NCBI RefSeq assembly: GCF_017876405.1
Contig: NZ_JAGINW010000001.1
Coordinates: 12,537,203 to 12,601,202, forward strand
Direction of reading: 5' to 3'
Source of the DNA: Kibdelosporangium banguiense
Lineage (GTDB): Bacteria; Actinomycetota; Actinomycetes; Mycobacteriales; Pseudonocardiaceae
Length of the DNA stretch: 64,000 nt
Shown one piece after another: positions 1 through 9,227 of the stretch. The first letter of the stretch is position 1; every line of letters starts with the position of its first letter. The notes beneath the pieces were generated by a model. It was not told the DNA's origin, did not search any database, and saw only the letters and a program-made list of their open reading frames with translations. Made by a program: the position numbers and the translations under genes.

Positions 1-931
1 TCTCACCGGGAAAGCCGACGATGATGTCGGTGGTGAGCGCGGCGTCCGGCATGGCGGCACGGACCTTCTCGATGATGCCGAGGTACCGCTCGGACCGGTA
101 CGACCGGCGCATCGCCTTGAGCACCTGGTCGGACCCGGACTGCAGCGGCATGTGCAGTTGGTGGCAGACGTTCGGGGTCTCGGCCATCGCCGCGATCACG
201 TCGTCGGTGAAGTCCTTGGGGTGCGGCGAGGTGAACCGGACCCGCTCGAGCCCGTCGATCTCCCCGCACGCGCGCAACAGCTTGCCGAACGCCAGCCGGT
301 CGCCGAACTCGACGCCGTAGGAGTTCACGTTCTGGCCGAGCAGCGTCACCTCGAGCACGCCCTCGTCGACAAGTGCCTGGACCTCAGCCAGAACCTCGCC
401 CGGACGGCGGTCCTTCTCCTTGCCACGCAACGAAGGCACGATGCAGAACGTGCAGGTGTTGTTGCAGCCGACCGAGATCGAAACCCACCCGGAGTACGCG
501 GAGTCCCGGCGCGCGGGCAGCGACGACGGGAAGACCTCGAGCGACTCGAGGATCTCGACCTGGGCCTCTTCGTTGTGCCGCGCACGGTCGAGCAACGCGG
601 GCAGCGACCCGATGTTGTGCGTGCCGAAGACGACGTCCACCCAGGGCGCCCGCTTGACGATCTCGCCCTTGTCCTTCTGCGCGAGGCAGCCACCCACCGC
701 GATCTGCATGCCCGGGTGCGACTTCTTGGTCGGCAGCAGGTGCCCGAGGTTGCCGTACAGCTTGTTGTCGGCGTTCTCGCGGACCGCGCACGTGTTGAGC
801 ACCATCAGGTCAGGCGTCTCGTCCCCGGCCGCCGCCGTGTAGCCGGCCTCCTCAAGCATGCCGGCCAGGCGTTCGGAGTCGTGCACGTTCATCTGGCAAC
901 CGAACGTGCGAATCTGGTAACTCCGGGTCAC
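1..931 (-). CDS. miaB: MiaB tRNA methylthiotransferase (5' part, runs off left edge)
   Basis: Radical-SAM enzyme that adds the 2-methylthio group to N6-isopentenyladenosine-37 of tRNAs. About 310 codons are visible. The N-terminal domain opens [14 protein letters not shown] with a cluster cysteine at residue 12. The radical-SAM triad is C156-NNT-C160-TF-C163, followed by [12 protein letters not shown], which is typical of MiaB rather than RimO or MtaB. The GTG start has GAGGAG five bases upstream. The C-terminal TRAM domain lies outside the window. It is transcribed divergently from the TAXI gene, with about 60 bp between the starts. Confidence 0.95.
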   Translation of the reverse strand, partial: MTRSYQIRTFGCQMNVHDSERLAGMLEEAGYTAAAGDETPDLMVLNTCAVRENADNKLYGNLGHLLPTKKSHPGMQIAVGGCLAQKDKGEIVKRAPWVDVVFGTHNIGSLPALLDRARHNEEAQVEILESLEVFPSSLPARRDSAYSGWVSISVGCNNTCTFCIVPSLRGKEKDRRPGEVLAEVQALVDEGVLEVTLLGQNVNSYGVEFGDRLAFGKLLRACGEIDGLERVRFTSPHPKDFTDDVIAAMAETPNVCHQLHMPLQSGSDQVLKAMRRSYRSERYLGIIEKVRAAMPDAALTTDIIVGFPGE

Positions 932-992
932 AGTGGCTCCTCGAACGACAGGTGTTGCGTCATTCAGGGTAGGCCCCGGGTCTGGCACCATC

Positions 993-1901
993 GTGACCGT
1001 GTCTCGGAAACTGGTCGTTTTGCTGCTGGTGGTGCTCGCGCTTACCGGATGTACCAGCCCGACTGAGGGCCTGCGGCTGAGGATCGCGACCGGGTTCGAG
1101 GGCGGTGTCTACAACAAGCTCGGGTCCGCGCTGGCGACCGAGTGGGCCACGCAACTGGGTATGCCGAGGCCAGAGGTGCTGCCGACCACAGGGTCGCCGG
1201 ACAACATCGAGCGGCTCAGTTCCGGCGCGGCCGACATCGCGTTCAGTGCCGCGGATGTGGCGATCGACCAGCGGGGCAACTTCAGCGCGCTGGCCCGGAT
1301 CTACGACGACTATCTGCACGTCGTGGTGCGTGCCGACGGGCTGATCAACTCGATCGCCGACCTGAAGGACAAGCGGGTGGCCATCGGCGCGCGGGAGTCC
1401 GGTGTCGCGGTGATCGCCATCCGGCTGCTGTCGGTGCTCAATGTCAACAGCCAGACCGTCAACCTCGGCCTGCGCGACTCCAGCACCGCGCTCAAGGAGG
1501 GCCGGATCGACGCGTTCTTCTGGTCCGGTGGCCTGCCGACCGACGAGATCGTGCAGCTGGGCGACGCCGCGTCGATCCGCCTGCTCGACCTCACCGAGAA
1601 CATGCCCGCGATCAGGGCCCGCTACGACATCTACAGCGCCGCCGCGATCCCGCTCTCGGTCTACCACACGACCAACAGCAAGGCTGTCACCACGCTGGTC
1701 GTGCCGAACCTGTTGCTGGCCACCGACCGGCTCCCGGTGGACGCGGCCAAAGTGCTCACGCAGGGCATCTTCGAGGCACAGAAGCAGCTGGCGAGCCAGA
1801 GCACGGCGGCCAACTCGATCGACATCCGCACCGCGATCGAGACCCAGCCGATCCCCTTGCACGAAGGCGCCCTGCAGTTCTACCGCGACAGGAAACTTTA
1901 A
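993..1901 (+). CDS. TAXI-family TRAP solute-binding lipoprotein (orphan)
   Basis: Extracytoplasmic solute receptor of the TAXI family, which in other bacteria feeds TRAP transporters for small organic acids or amino acids. A short basic N-terminus, a hydrophobic stretch and the lipobox LTGC (Cys about residue 20) indicate a lipoprotein. The mature part starts [20 protein letters not shown], typical of TAXI proteins, and continues with the usual two-lobe fold (about 300 aa). GTG at 993 or 999 places the signal peptide correctly; longer in-frame starts would prepend non-signal sequence. No DctQ/DctM membrane subunits are nearby. Its stop codon overlaps that of the convergent histidine kinase, so it may act as a sensor accessory protein (inference). 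Confidence 0.88.
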   Translation: MTVSRKLVVLLLVVLALTGCTSPTEGLRLRIATGFEGGVYNKLGSALATEWATQLGMPRPEVLPTTGSPDNIERLSSGAADIAFSAADVAIDQRGNFSALARIYDDYLHVVVRADGLINSIADLKDKRVAIGARESGVAVIAIRLLSVLNVNSQTVNLGLRDSSTALKEGRIDAFFWSGGLPTDEIVQLGDAASIRLLDLTENMPAIRARYDIYSAAAIPLSVYHTTNSKAVTTLVVPNLLLATDRLPVDAAKVLTQGIFEAQKQLASQSTAANSIDIRTAIETQPIPLHEGALQFYRDRKL

Positions 1902-3298
1902 CCAGCCGAGTTCAGCTCGATGATCACGCGCAGGCCGCCTTCACCGTCGTCGGGCAGTTCCAGGCGGACCTCGCCGCCGGCTCGCTCGACCAGCCTGCGG
2001 GTGATGGCCAGGCCAAGGCCGGAGCCGGTGACGTTCTGGTGGGCCGGGCTGCGCCAGAACCTGTCGGTGGCCCGGTCCAGTTCGTCGGGCTGCAGGCCGG
2101 GGCCGTGGTCACGGACGCTGATGCGGACCCGGGAATCCGCCTCGGCCACGTCGACCGCGATCGCCGAGCCCTCGTCGGTGAACTTCAAAGCGTTGTCCAG
2201 CAAGGCGTCCAGCATCATCTCGATGCTCCGCGGCGCCGCTTGCGCCTGCACCGGCCTGCTCGGCGCGGAGAGCTCCAGCCGGACCGCACGCGAGTCGGCG
2301 ACCGCTTCCCAGTCGGTCAGCCGGGTGCTGACCGTGGTGACCACGTCCACTGGCACGAGTTCGCCACCGATGCCTTCGGCGCGGGCCATCGAGAGCAGGT
2401 CGTCGACGATCTGGTTCAGCCGGTCTGTCTCTGCCATGGCCGCGGCGTGGTGCTCGGCTTCCTCGGTGTCGACGTGACCTTCCAAATTGCTCAGTCGCAA
2501 CCGCAAGGCGGTCAACGGGTTGCGCAGCTGGTGTGACGCGTCGGCGACGAACGCCCGTTGGGCGGCCAGGGTATCGCTGACGCTGGCCGCCATCTGGTCG
2601 AAGGAACGGCTCAGGTGCCGCAGTTCCGCCGGTCCGTGGCCGTCGTCGACCGGCGGCACGGGCTGACCGCTGACCACAGCGGCGACCAGGGAGCTCGTGG
2701 CCGAGTCCAGCCGTCGGACCGGCCGCAACGTCCAGCCGACCACAGGCAACGCCACCAGCACGGCCATGCTCAGCGCCACGACTCCGCCGAACATGATGAT
2801 CACCCACCAGAACAGCACCCGGTTACGCGCGCCATCGGTCGGTGACCTGGTCACGACCGCGCCACGGACCTCGCCGTCGGTCAGCACGGGTTCGGCGATG
2901 ATCAGCGGCTCGGTGTCCCACGGCAGCAGCAACGCGGCCGGCTCGGAGTGCTGCCCGCCCAGTGCGTTGTCCAAATGAGCGGCGATTTCCGGGTCGTTCG
3001 CCTGAAAGGGTGGTCCCTTCGGATCGGAACTCGCCACAACTGTCCGGTCACGACTGAAGACAACGGTGTCGATTTGGTAAACATTGTGATAGCTGGCGAG
3101 CTGGTCGTCCAATGCGGTGGGTTGCGAATCCAACACGGGGCGTTGCGCCAGGGAGGCATAGCGGCTCGTGTCGGTCAGCCGGTCGAGAAAAAGCCGTTGC
3201 TGTTCGCGCTGGGCCATGCTCAGCGCCAATGGCACGCCCAATCCGATGACCAGCAGGCCGACCAGGGAGAGGACAATTCCGAGCAATCGGACGCGCAT
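1898..3298 (-). CDS. Sensor histidine kinase with extracytoplasmic sensor domain
   Basis: Membrane histidine kinase, 466 aa. TM1 is at about residues 5-27, an extracytoplasmic domain at about 30-160, TM2 at about 162-186, then HAMP, a dimerisation box with H256 in ASHQLRNPLTAL, an N-box DNALKFTDEG, a G1 box DHGPGL and a G2 box GSGLGLAI. ATG at 3298 is preceded by GGAG and sits 5 bp after the response-regulator stop, so the two genes form one operon. The 3' end overlaps the TAXI lipoprotein gene tail-to-tail. The ligand is unknown; the adjacent binding protein is the obvious candidate input. Confidence 0.9.
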   Translation of the reverse strand: MRVRLLGIVLSLVGLLVIGLGVPLALSMAQREQQRLFLDRLTDTSRYASLAQRPVLDSQPTALDDQLASYHNVYQIDTVVFSRDRTVVASSDPKGPPFQANDPEIAAHLDNALGGQHSEPAALLLPWDTEPLIIAEPVLTDGEVRGAVVTRSPTDGARNRVLFWWVIIMFGGVVALSMAVLVALPVVGWTLRPVRRLDSATSSLVAAVVSGQPVPPVDDGHGPAELRHLSRSFDQMAASVSDTLAAQRAFVADASHQLRNPLTALRLRLSNLEGHVDTEEAEHHAAAMAETDRLNQIVDDLLSMARAEGIGGELVPVDVVTTVSTRLTDWEAVADSRAVRLELSAPSRPVQAQAAPRSIEMMLDALLDNALKFTDEGSAIAVDVAEADSRVRISVRDHGPGLQPDELDRATDRFWRSPAHQNVTGSGLGLAITRRLVERAGGEVRLELPDDGEGGLRVIIELNSAG

Positions 3299-3302
3299 TT
3301 GA

Positions 3303-4001
3303 TCACTCCGGCCGGCCGGCGAGCCGGTAACCCACACCGCGCACTGTTTCGATCAATGCGGGCCGCCCGAGTTTGGTCCGCAAAGTCGCCACGTGCACGT
3401 CGAGTGACCGGTTCTCCGCCGCGCCACCCCGGCCCCACACCTCGGCCAGGATCTGCTCGCGCGGGCAGACCGCGCCACGCGCCGACATGACCAGCGCCAG
3501 AACCTGGAACTCCTTGCGGGACAGGTTGATCGGCTCGCCTGCGACCCGCACCTCGTGCCGTCCGATGTCGACGGTCACGTCGTCGAACATGATCGTTCCA
3601 GAGCCGGACTGGCCCCGGTCGGCACTGCGCCTGCGGACCGCGTGCACCCGCGCGACGAGTTCGCCGACGTCATACGGTTTCACCAGATAGTCATCGGCAC
3701 CGGACTGCAATGCCTGAATTCGGTCGTCCACTTCCCCGCGGGCCGATACGACAATCACCGAAACATCGCTCACCGCCCGGATCTGGCGGCACAGAGTCAT
3801 GCCGTCGATATCCGGCAGCCCGAGATCGAGCAGAATCACGTCGACTTCGGCGACCAAATCCAGCACGCCCCGGCCCGCGGCCAGCCTGCGTACCGCCAGG
3901 CCGCGTTTGACCAGCGCCGGGACAAGGGCGTGCGCGACCCGGTCGTCGTCCTCGACAAGGAGCACTCGCACGCGTGTCCCCTCCGCAGGTGTCATGACCA
4001 T
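3303..4001 (-). CDS. OmpR-family response regulator
   Basis: Two-component response regulator, 232 aa. The receiver domain has acidic residues VEDDD near the N-terminus and the phospho-acceptor D59 in ILLDLGLPDIDG. The C-terminal winged helix ends with VHVATLRTKLGRPALIETVRG-type sequence, the OmpR/PhoB signature. It is first gene of the operon with the downstream kinase. ATG at 4001 or 3995 are both possible. It is divergent from gluA; the 100-bp gap probably carries both promoters. Confidence 0.92.
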   Translation of the reverse strand: MVMTPAEGTRVRVLLVEDDDRVAHALVPALVKRGLAVRRLAAGRGVLDLVAEVDVILLDLGLPDIDGMTLCRQIRAVSDVSVIVVSARGEVDDRIQALQSGADDYLVKPYDVGELVARVHAVRRRSADRGQSGSGTIMFDDVTVDIGRHEVRVAGEPINLSRKEFQVLALVMSARGAVCPREQILAEVWGRGGAAENRSLDVHVATLRTKLGRPALIETVRGVGYRLAGRPE

Positions 4002-4101
4002 GTGACAGAGTTGAGACCCTAAGTGTTGCTCAAGGTCGCTGGACTGTGTGAGCCGAGGCCCCTAGGTTTCCGCCAACGCACGCTGCCCCTTTGGAGGATT
4101 G

Positions 4102-4857
4102 ATGACCGAAGTTGCCGCCGCGCCTGCGATGATCCGCATGAAGGCGGTAGACAAGTTCTTCGGGCCGTTGCACGTTCTCAAGGACATCAACCTCGAGATC
4201 CCCAAGGGCGAGGTCGTGGTCGTGCTCGGCCCGTCGGGTTCGGGCAAGTCGACGCTGTGCCGGGCGATCAACCGGCTGGAGCCGATCAACTCCGGCGTCA
4301 TCGAGGTGGACGGCAAGCCGCTGCCCGCCGAGGGCAAGGACCTGGCCCGGCTGCGTGCCGACGTGGGCATGGTGTTCCAGTCGTTCAACCTGTTCGCCCA
4401 CAAGAGCATCGTGGACAACGTGCTGCTGGCCCCGGTGAAGGTCCGCAAGACCGCCAAGGACGACGCCCGCAAGCACGCGATGGAGCTGCTCGAGCGGGTC
4501 GGCATCGCCAACCAGGCCGACAAGTACCCGGCTCAGCTCTCCGGCGGGCAGCAGCAGCGGGCGGCGATCGCGCGGGCGCTGGCGATGCGTCCCAAGGTCA
4601 TGCTGTTCGACGAGCCGACCTCCGCTTTGGACCCGGAAATGGTCCAAGAAGTGCTCGACGTGATGACCAGCCTCGCCAAGGAGGGCATGACGATGCTGGT
4701 GGTCACCCATGAGATGGGCTTCGCGCGCAAAGCAGCCGATCGGGTGATTTTCATGTCCGACGGCGAAGTCGTGGAGGACTCCACCCCGGAGGCGTTCTTC
4801 ACCGCGCCGAAATCCAACCGGGCGAAAGACTTCCTTGGCAAGATCCTGACCCATTGA
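4102..4857 (+). CDS. gluA: Glutamate ABC transporter ATP-binding protein GluA
   Basis: Cytosolic ATPase of a polar amino-acid importer of the GluABCD type known from Corynebacterium. Walker A is GPSGSGKST (residues 43-51), followed by Q-loop VFQSFNLF, signature LSGGQQQR, Walker [15 protein letters not shown] and H-loop VTHEMGFA. It is 251 aa, normal for the family. ATG at 4102 has GGAGGA 4 nt upstream; the overlapping TTG at 4099 is too close to that site. First gene of a four-gene operon. Confidence 0.95.
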   Translation: MTEVAAAPAMIRMKAVDKFFGPLHVLKDINLEIPKGEVVVVLGPSGSGKSTLCRAINRLEPINSGVIEVDGKPLPAEGKDLARLRADVGMVFQSFNLFAHKSIVDNVLLAPVKVRKTAKDDARKHAMELLERVGIANQADKYPAQLSGGQQQRAAIARALAMRPKVMLFDEPTSALDPEMVQEVLDVMTSLAKEGMTMLVVTHEMGFARKAADRVIFMSDGEVVEDSTPEAFFTAPKSNRAKDFLGKILTH

Positions 4858-4916
4858 GGATGAGGAGTGGCGCGCCGAGCGTGCCGCGTGAACACCAGAG
4901 CAGGAGATTGAAGACG

Positions 4917-5798
4917 ATGAGGGTTCGTACCCTGGCAGTTGGGCTGCTGGTGGGTGGCCTCGCCCTGACGGCGTGCGGCAAGGAAGGCAGCCCCGGCGAG
5001 ACCGCGCCGCCACCTTCCCAGGACGTCGCGGCGGACGTGAAGGTCGACGGCTCGCCGACGTTCGACAAGATGAAGAAGGCTGGCAAGGTCGTCATCGGCG
5101 TCAAGGAAGACCAGCCTGGCCTGGGCTTCAAGGACCCCACCACCGGCAAGTACTCGGGTTTCGACATCGAGATCGCCAACCTGGTGGCCGCCAAGCTCGG
5201 CTTCAAGCCCGAGCAGATCGAGTACAAGGCCGTCGCGTCGGCCGGTCGTGAGGCCGCCATCGCCAACGGCAACGTCGACTACTACGTCGGCACGTACACG
5301 ATCAACGCCAAGCGCAAGGAGCAGATCTCCTTCGCCGGCCCGTACTTCACCGCCGGCCAGGACCTGCTGGTGCGCAAGGACGACACCGCCATCACCAGCA
5401 AGGACACCCTCAAGGGGAAGAAGGTCTGCTCGGTGACCGGCTCCACCCCGATCCAGCGGGTGCGTGAGCAGGCGCTGACCGACCAGATCGTCGAGCTGCA
5501 GAACTACTCGCAGTGCGTGACCCAGCTGGACCAGAAGCTGGTCGACGCGGTCACCACCGACGACGCCATCCTCAAGGGCTACGCCGCCCAGGAGCCGGAC
5601 AAGTTCAAGGTCGTGGGCAAGACGTTCTCCTCGGAGCCCTACGGCATCGGCCTGCCCAAGGACGACAAGGCCCTCAAGGACAAGGTGACCAGCATCCTGC
5701 AGACCGCGCTGGACGACGGCACCTGGCAGAAGATCTACGAGAACACCCTCGGCAAGTCGGGTTCCCCGGCCACCAAGCCGACGCTCGACAAGTCCTGA
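4917..5798 (+). CDS. gluB: Glutamate-binding lipoprotein GluB
   Basis: Periplasmic-type substrate-binding protein of the glutamate importer, 293 aa. The start MRVRTLAVGLLVGGLALTAC gives a lipobox LTAC with Cys at residue 20; earlier in-frame codons would spoil the signal peptide, and AGGAG lies upstream of this ATG. The mature region contains GVKEDQPGLGFKDPTTGKYS and GFDIEIANLVAAKLG, the SBP_bac_3 pattern. It follows gluA by about 60 bp and precedes the two permease genes. Confidence 0.95.
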   Translation: MRVRTLAVGLLVGGLALTACGKEGSPGETAPPPSQDVAADVKVDGSPTFDKMKKAGKVVIGVKEDQPGLGFKDPTTGKYSGFDIEIANLVAAKLGFKPEQIEYKAVASAGREAAIANGNVDYYVGTYTINAKRKEQISFAGPYFTAGQDLLVRKDDTAITSKDTLKGKKVCSVTGSTPIQRVREQALTDQIVELQNYSQCVTQLDQKLVDAVTTDDAILKGYAAQEPDKFKVVGKTFSSEPYGIGLPKDDKALKDKVTSILQTALDDGTWQKIYENTLGKSGSPATKPTLDKS

Positions 5799-5868
5799 CA
5801 AGTCACCTCGCCGGTCGGTGGTCGCCCACGCGGCCACCGACCGGCGGCGTTAGAGCTGGCGGTAGCCG

Positions 5869-6525
5869 ATGAACGTCCTGTTGGACAACAGCAGTATCTT
5901 CCTCAGCGGGTTCGGCAACACCATCAAGCTGTTCCTGATCTCCGGCGTGCTGTGCCTGATCCTCGGCACGATCCTGGCGATGATGCGGGTCAGCCCGGTG
6001 CCGGTCTTCCGGGCCTTCGGCACGGTGTACGTCACGGTCGTGCGTAACACCCCGCTGACACTGGTCTTTTTCTTCTTCGCCTTCGCGTTCCCGTTGCTGG
6101 AGATCATCAACAGGGCCGACTTCGACTTCTTCGTCGCCGCGGTGATCGCGCTGACGCTGTACACCTCGGCCTTCGTGTGCGAGGTCGTCCGCTCGGGCAT
6201 CAACACCGTGGCGGTGGGCCAGCTGGAGGCCTCCCGGGCACTGGGCCTGACGTTCGGCCAGACACTGTCCAATGTGGTGCTTCCGCAGGCCACCCGGTCG
6301 GTCGTGCCGCCGATGGTCTCCACGATGATCGCGTTGCTGAAGAACACCACGATCGCCGCCGGGTTCTCGGTCGCCGAGGCGGGCGCGATCCGCGACATCC
6401 TCTCGGAGAAGGGCTACAACGCCATGACCGGCCTGCTCTGGGTGGCGTTCTTCTTCGTCGTGCTGGTCGTGCCGCTGACGCTGTTGCAGCGCAGCCTCGA
6501 GAAGCGTTGGAGCGTGGCCCGATGA
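5869..6525 (+). CDS. gluC: Glutamate ABC transporter permease GluC
   Basis: Integral membrane permease of the His/Glu/Gln/Arg/opine family, 218 aa with about five TM segments. The EAA loop that docks on the ATPase reads EASRALGLTFGQTLSNVVLPQA-like at about residues 122-143. The start is ATG 5869, with only a weak ribosome-binding site, so translation may depend on upstream gluB translation. The stop overlaps the start of gluD by ATGA. Confidence 0.93.
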   Translation: MNVLLDNSSIFLSGFGNTIKLFLISGVLCLILGTILAMMRVSPVPVFRAFGTVYVTVVRNTPLTLVFFFFAFAFPLLEIINRADFDFFVAAVIALTLYTSAFVCEVVRSGINTVAVGQLEASRALGLTFGQTLSNVVLPQATRSVVPPMVSTMIALLKNTTIAAGFSVAEAGAIRDILSEKGYNAMTGLLWVAFFFVVLVVPLTLLQRSLEKRWSVAR

Positions 6526-7397
6526 GCGCGTCCGCACTGTTCGACCTGCCCGGGCCCAAGGCCCGGATGCGCTACCGGATCTACGCGGTGGCAGGCACCC
6601 TGCTGATCGCCGGCGCGATCGCCTACGTGATCTACCGGTTCATCGACGCCGGCCAGTTCAAGGGCAGGCTGTGGGAGTGGCTGGAGTACGAGAAGATCCA
6701 GACCGACCTGCTGCGCGCGCTGGGCAACACGCTGACGGCGTTCGCGCTGGCGGCCTTGTTCTCGCTGGTGTTCGGCGCGGTCTTCGCGGCGGGCCGGCTC
6801 TCGGACCACGCGATCATCCGCGTGCCGTCGATGCTCATCGTGGAGCTGTTCCGGGCGATCCCGGCCGTGATCCTGATGTTCATCTTCCACTACGGCATCC
6901 AGCTCGGTGACCCGTTCAACTCCGTGGTACTGGCGCTGATGTTCTACAACGGCTCGGTGCTCGCGGAGGTCTTCCGGGCCGGCATCCTCTCGCTGCCCCG
7001 TGGGCAGAGCGAGGCCGCCTACGCGCTGGGCATGCGCAAGACCCAGGTGATGATCCTGGTGCTGCTGCCGCAGGCGTTGCGGGCCATGCTGCCGACGATC
7101 GTCAGCCAGCTCGTGGTCGTGCTGAAGGACACCGCACTCGGCTTCCTGATCACCTACGAGGAGCTGCTCTACTACGCCCGCAACCTCGGTGGTGTGGCGC
7201 AGTTCGGCCGTCCGCTCATCCCGGTGACGATCGTGGTCGCGGCCATGTACATCACCATGTGCCTGCTGCTGGCCTGGCTGGCGAACTACCTGAGCAAGCG
7301 GGAACGCCGCAGCAAGAAGCACATCGAGCCGGAAGGCAAGGGCCCGGTCGCCGAGGACAGCACGTTCCCGGTGACACCGGTCGGCAGCACGGCTTAG
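6522..7397 (+). CDS. gluD: Glutamate ABC transporter permease GluD
   Basis: Second permease of the glutamate importer, 291 aa. It starts at the ATGA overlap with gluC. A cytoplasmic N-terminus of about 20 residues is followed by TM segments, and the EAA loop EAAYALGMRKTQVMILVLLP is intact. The C-terminal tail is charged and continues to EDSTFPVTPVGSTA. A strong hairpin follows 14 bp after the stop and closes the operon. Confidence 0.93.
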   Translation: MSASALFDLPGPKARMRYRIYAVAGTLLIAGAIAYVIYRFIDAGQFKGRLWEWLEYEKIQTDLLRALGNTLTAFALAALFSLVFGAVFAAGRLSDHAIIRVPSMLIVELFRAIPAVILMFIFHYGIQLGDPFNSVVLALMFYNGSVLAEVFRAGILSLPRGQSEAAYALGMRKTQVMILVLLPQALRAMLPTIVSQLVVVLKDTALGFLITYEELLYYARNLGGVAQFGRPLIPVTIVVAAMYITMCLLLAWLANYLSKRERRSKKHIEPEGKGPVAEDSTFPVTPVGSTA

Positions 7398-7411
7398 CGC
7401 TGAAGTTCGAG

Positions 7412-7443
7412 AAGGCCCTCGGGGTTCGCCCCGAGGGCCTTTT
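7412..7443 (+). terminator. Terminator of gluABCD
   Basis: A perfect 13-bp stem (AAGGCCCTCGGGG / CCCCGAGGGCCTT) is closed by a TTCG tetraloop and followed by a short T run. It lies immediately downstream of gluD and upstream of the tetR promoter. Confidence 0.9.
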
Positions 7444-7456
7444 CACTGGCCAACGG

Positions 7457-7492
7457 TTAGAGCATATGCTCTAATTAGAGTATGAGCTCTAA
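7457..7492 (+). promoter_or_regulatory. Tandem TetR operator palindromes overlapping the tetR start codon
   Basis: Two abutting 18-bp sites of the form TTAGAG-N6-CTCTAA. The first, TTAGAGCATATGCTCTAA (7457-7474), is a perfect palindrome. The second (7475-7492) has perfect 6-bp arms and contains the tetR ATG (7482). A plausible promoter, TTCACT (7442-7447), 17 bp, TATGCT (7465-7470), is embedded in the first site, giving a 5' leader of only a few bases. Autoregulation is inferred. Confidence 0.75.
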
Positions 7493-8111
7493 AACTTCTG
7501 AGCGGACCCGGCTGAAAGTGCTCGAGGCCGCCAGGGAGTTGTTCAACGAGCGCGGCACAGCCGCGGTCAGCACGAACCACATCGCGGCCGAGGCCGGCAT
7601 CAGCCCGGGCAACCTCTACTACCACTTCCGTGACAAGCAGCAGATCATCCGCGCACTGTTCGACCGGTACTCCGGCGAGCTCGACAACCGGTGGGCGCCC
7701 GACCCCGACGCGGAACACAACATCGCCACGCTGGGCCGCAACCTGGCCGAAGGCGCGGAGCTGAGCTGGGCGTACCGGTTCTTCCAGCGTGAGCTGATGG
7801 TGCTGCTACGGGCCGACGTCGAGCTCAGGGCGGCGTACGACGTGGTCTACGAGCGCCGGTTCAGCGAAATGCGCGGCTTCGCGCAGGAACTGGTGCGCCA
7901 GAACATGGTCCGGGTACCGCGGCCGCCCCGGACGATCGACGACCTGATCGCCGCGCTCTGGCTGATCGCCGACGGCTGGCAGTCCTTGCTTGACCTCACC
8001 GGCGATCCGACCGACCAGCACCAGGTGGCGCGGGTGACCGACCTGCTGATGGTCGTCCTCGAGCCGTACCTGACCGACGAGGGCCGAAGACTCTTCGAGG
8101 GGACATCATGA
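7482..8111 (+). CDS. TetR-family regulator
   Basis: DNA-binding repressor, 209 aa. The N-terminal HTH is recognisable as AARELFNERGTAAVSTNHIA followed by AEAGISPGNLYYHFRDK; the C-terminal ligand domain is helical. The start codon lies inside a palindromic operator and there is no Shine-Dalgarno sequence, so translation is probably leaderless or nearly so. The stop overlaps the next gene by ATGA, so the nitroreductase is co-transcribed and is the likely target along with tetR itself. Confidence 0.9.
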   Translation: MSSKTSERTRLKVLEAARELFNERGTAAVSTNHIAAEAGISPGNLYYHFRDKQQIIRALFDRYSGELDNRWAPDPDAEHNIATLGRNLAEGAELSWAYRFFQRELMVLLRADVELRAAYDVVYERRFSEMRGFAQELVRQNMVRVPRPPRTIDDLIAALWLIADGWQSLLDLTGDPTDQHQVARVTDLLMVVLEPYLTDEGRRLFEGTS

Positions 8112-9226
8112 TCAGCAGACGGAAACTGTTACTGGGACTGGGTTCGATGGCCGCCCTCGGCGTCGGCGGCACGACCTGGCGGGCGATCGACCAAGGCGTC
8201 TTCTCGACCGGGTCCGGCGCGGCGTACGCGGCCTGGGACGAGTGGAATCCGCCCGGTGACGACGTCCTTCACCTTGTCAGGGCGGCTGTTCTGGCCGCGA
8301 GCGCCCACAACGCGCAGCCGTGGCTGTTCCGGCTGGGCCCGGACCGGATCGAGCTGACGCCAGACCTGTCGCGCAACCTCGGCGCGATGGACCCGTTGAA
8401 CCGGGAGATGCAGATCTCGGTGGGGTGCGCGCTGGAGAACCTGACACTCGCCGCCCGGCATCGCGGCCGTACGCCGGAAATCCGGCTGCGGCCCGACGGT
8501 GCGACTATCCTTCTTGGACGCTCGACTCCGGAGACCTCACCGCTCTTCGAGGCGATTCCCCACCGGCACACCAATCGGGCGGCCTACGACACACGCCCCG
8601 TGGAAACCCAGAAGCTGGCCGAACTGGTCGACGTGCCCGAGGTTTCGCTGGTGTGGCACGACAAAGCCAAGTTCAGCGATCTCACCGTGCGGGCGACCGA
8701 GGCGATCATCGCCGATGCGGACCAGTCCAGAGACGATTTCTCCTGGTACCGCGGCGACTGGGACGACCTGCAGGCGGCGAAGGACGGCATCACCATCGAC
8801 GCGTCCGGCCAGTCGCAGATGATCCGCACGATGGGCAAGATCCTGCCCACGTCCCACGATCTCAACAACGACACGTGGCTTGAATCCACAAGAGACACGC
8901 AGCTGGCGACCGCCGCGGCCGTGGGGAGTCTGCTCGTCCGTGACCCGTTCGATCCCGTGCAGCGCATGCAGACCGGCCGGATTTGGCAGCGGATGCACCT
9001 GTGGGCGACCACGCAGGGCCTCGCCATGCAGCCGATCAACCAGATCGAGGAACGGGTCGACCGCGAACGCAGCGCGAACCTCAAACCGGATTTCACCGAC
9101 GCGATGTCCGCGCTGGTCCCAGCCGGAACCCACGCTGTCTTCTCGTTCCGGATCGGCTATCCCACCACCACCGCGCTCGCCAGCCCACGACGGCGGGCCG
9201 AAGAAGTGTCGCGCAGCAGCTCGTAG
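8108..9226 (+). CDS. Acg-type nitroreductase with Tat-like signal
   Basis: FMN-dependent nitroreductase-fold protein of the mycobacterial Acg/Rv3131 type, 372 aa. The N-terminus MISRRKLLLGLGSMAALGVG is a twin-arginine signal or anchor. The flavin-site motif AASAHNAQPWLFRL is at about residues 62-75. It contains duplicated nitroreductase halves, as in Acg. Substrate unknown; Acg proteins lack demonstrated nitroreductase activity, so a flavin-storage or redox role is possible. It is translationally coupled to the upstream tetR by ATGA. The 3' end faces the LysR gene with 1 bp between stops. Confidence 0.82.
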   Translation: MISRRKLLLGLGSMAALGVGGTTWRAIDQGVFSTGSGAAYAAWDEWNPPGDDVLHLVRAAVLAASAHNAQPWLFRLGPDRIELTPDLSRNLGAMDPLNREMQISVGCALENLTLAARHRGRTPEIRLRPDGATILLGRSTPETSPLFEAIPHRHTNRAAYDTRPVETQKLAELVDVPEVSLVWHDKAKFSDLTVRATEAIIADADQSRDDFSWYRGDWDDLQAAKDGITIDASGQSQMIRTMGKILPTSHDLNNDTWLESTRDTQLATAAAVGSLLVRDPFDPVQRMQTGRIWQRMHLWATTQGLAMQPINQIEERVDRERSANLKPDFTDAMSALVPAGTHAVFSFRIGYPTTTALASPRRRAEEVSRSSS

Positions 9227-9227
9227 A

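Noticed and set aside
4011-4035. TTGAG...CTCAA inverted repeat upstream of gluA
   Set aside because: Arms of only 5 bp with a 15-nt spacer; not above chance.
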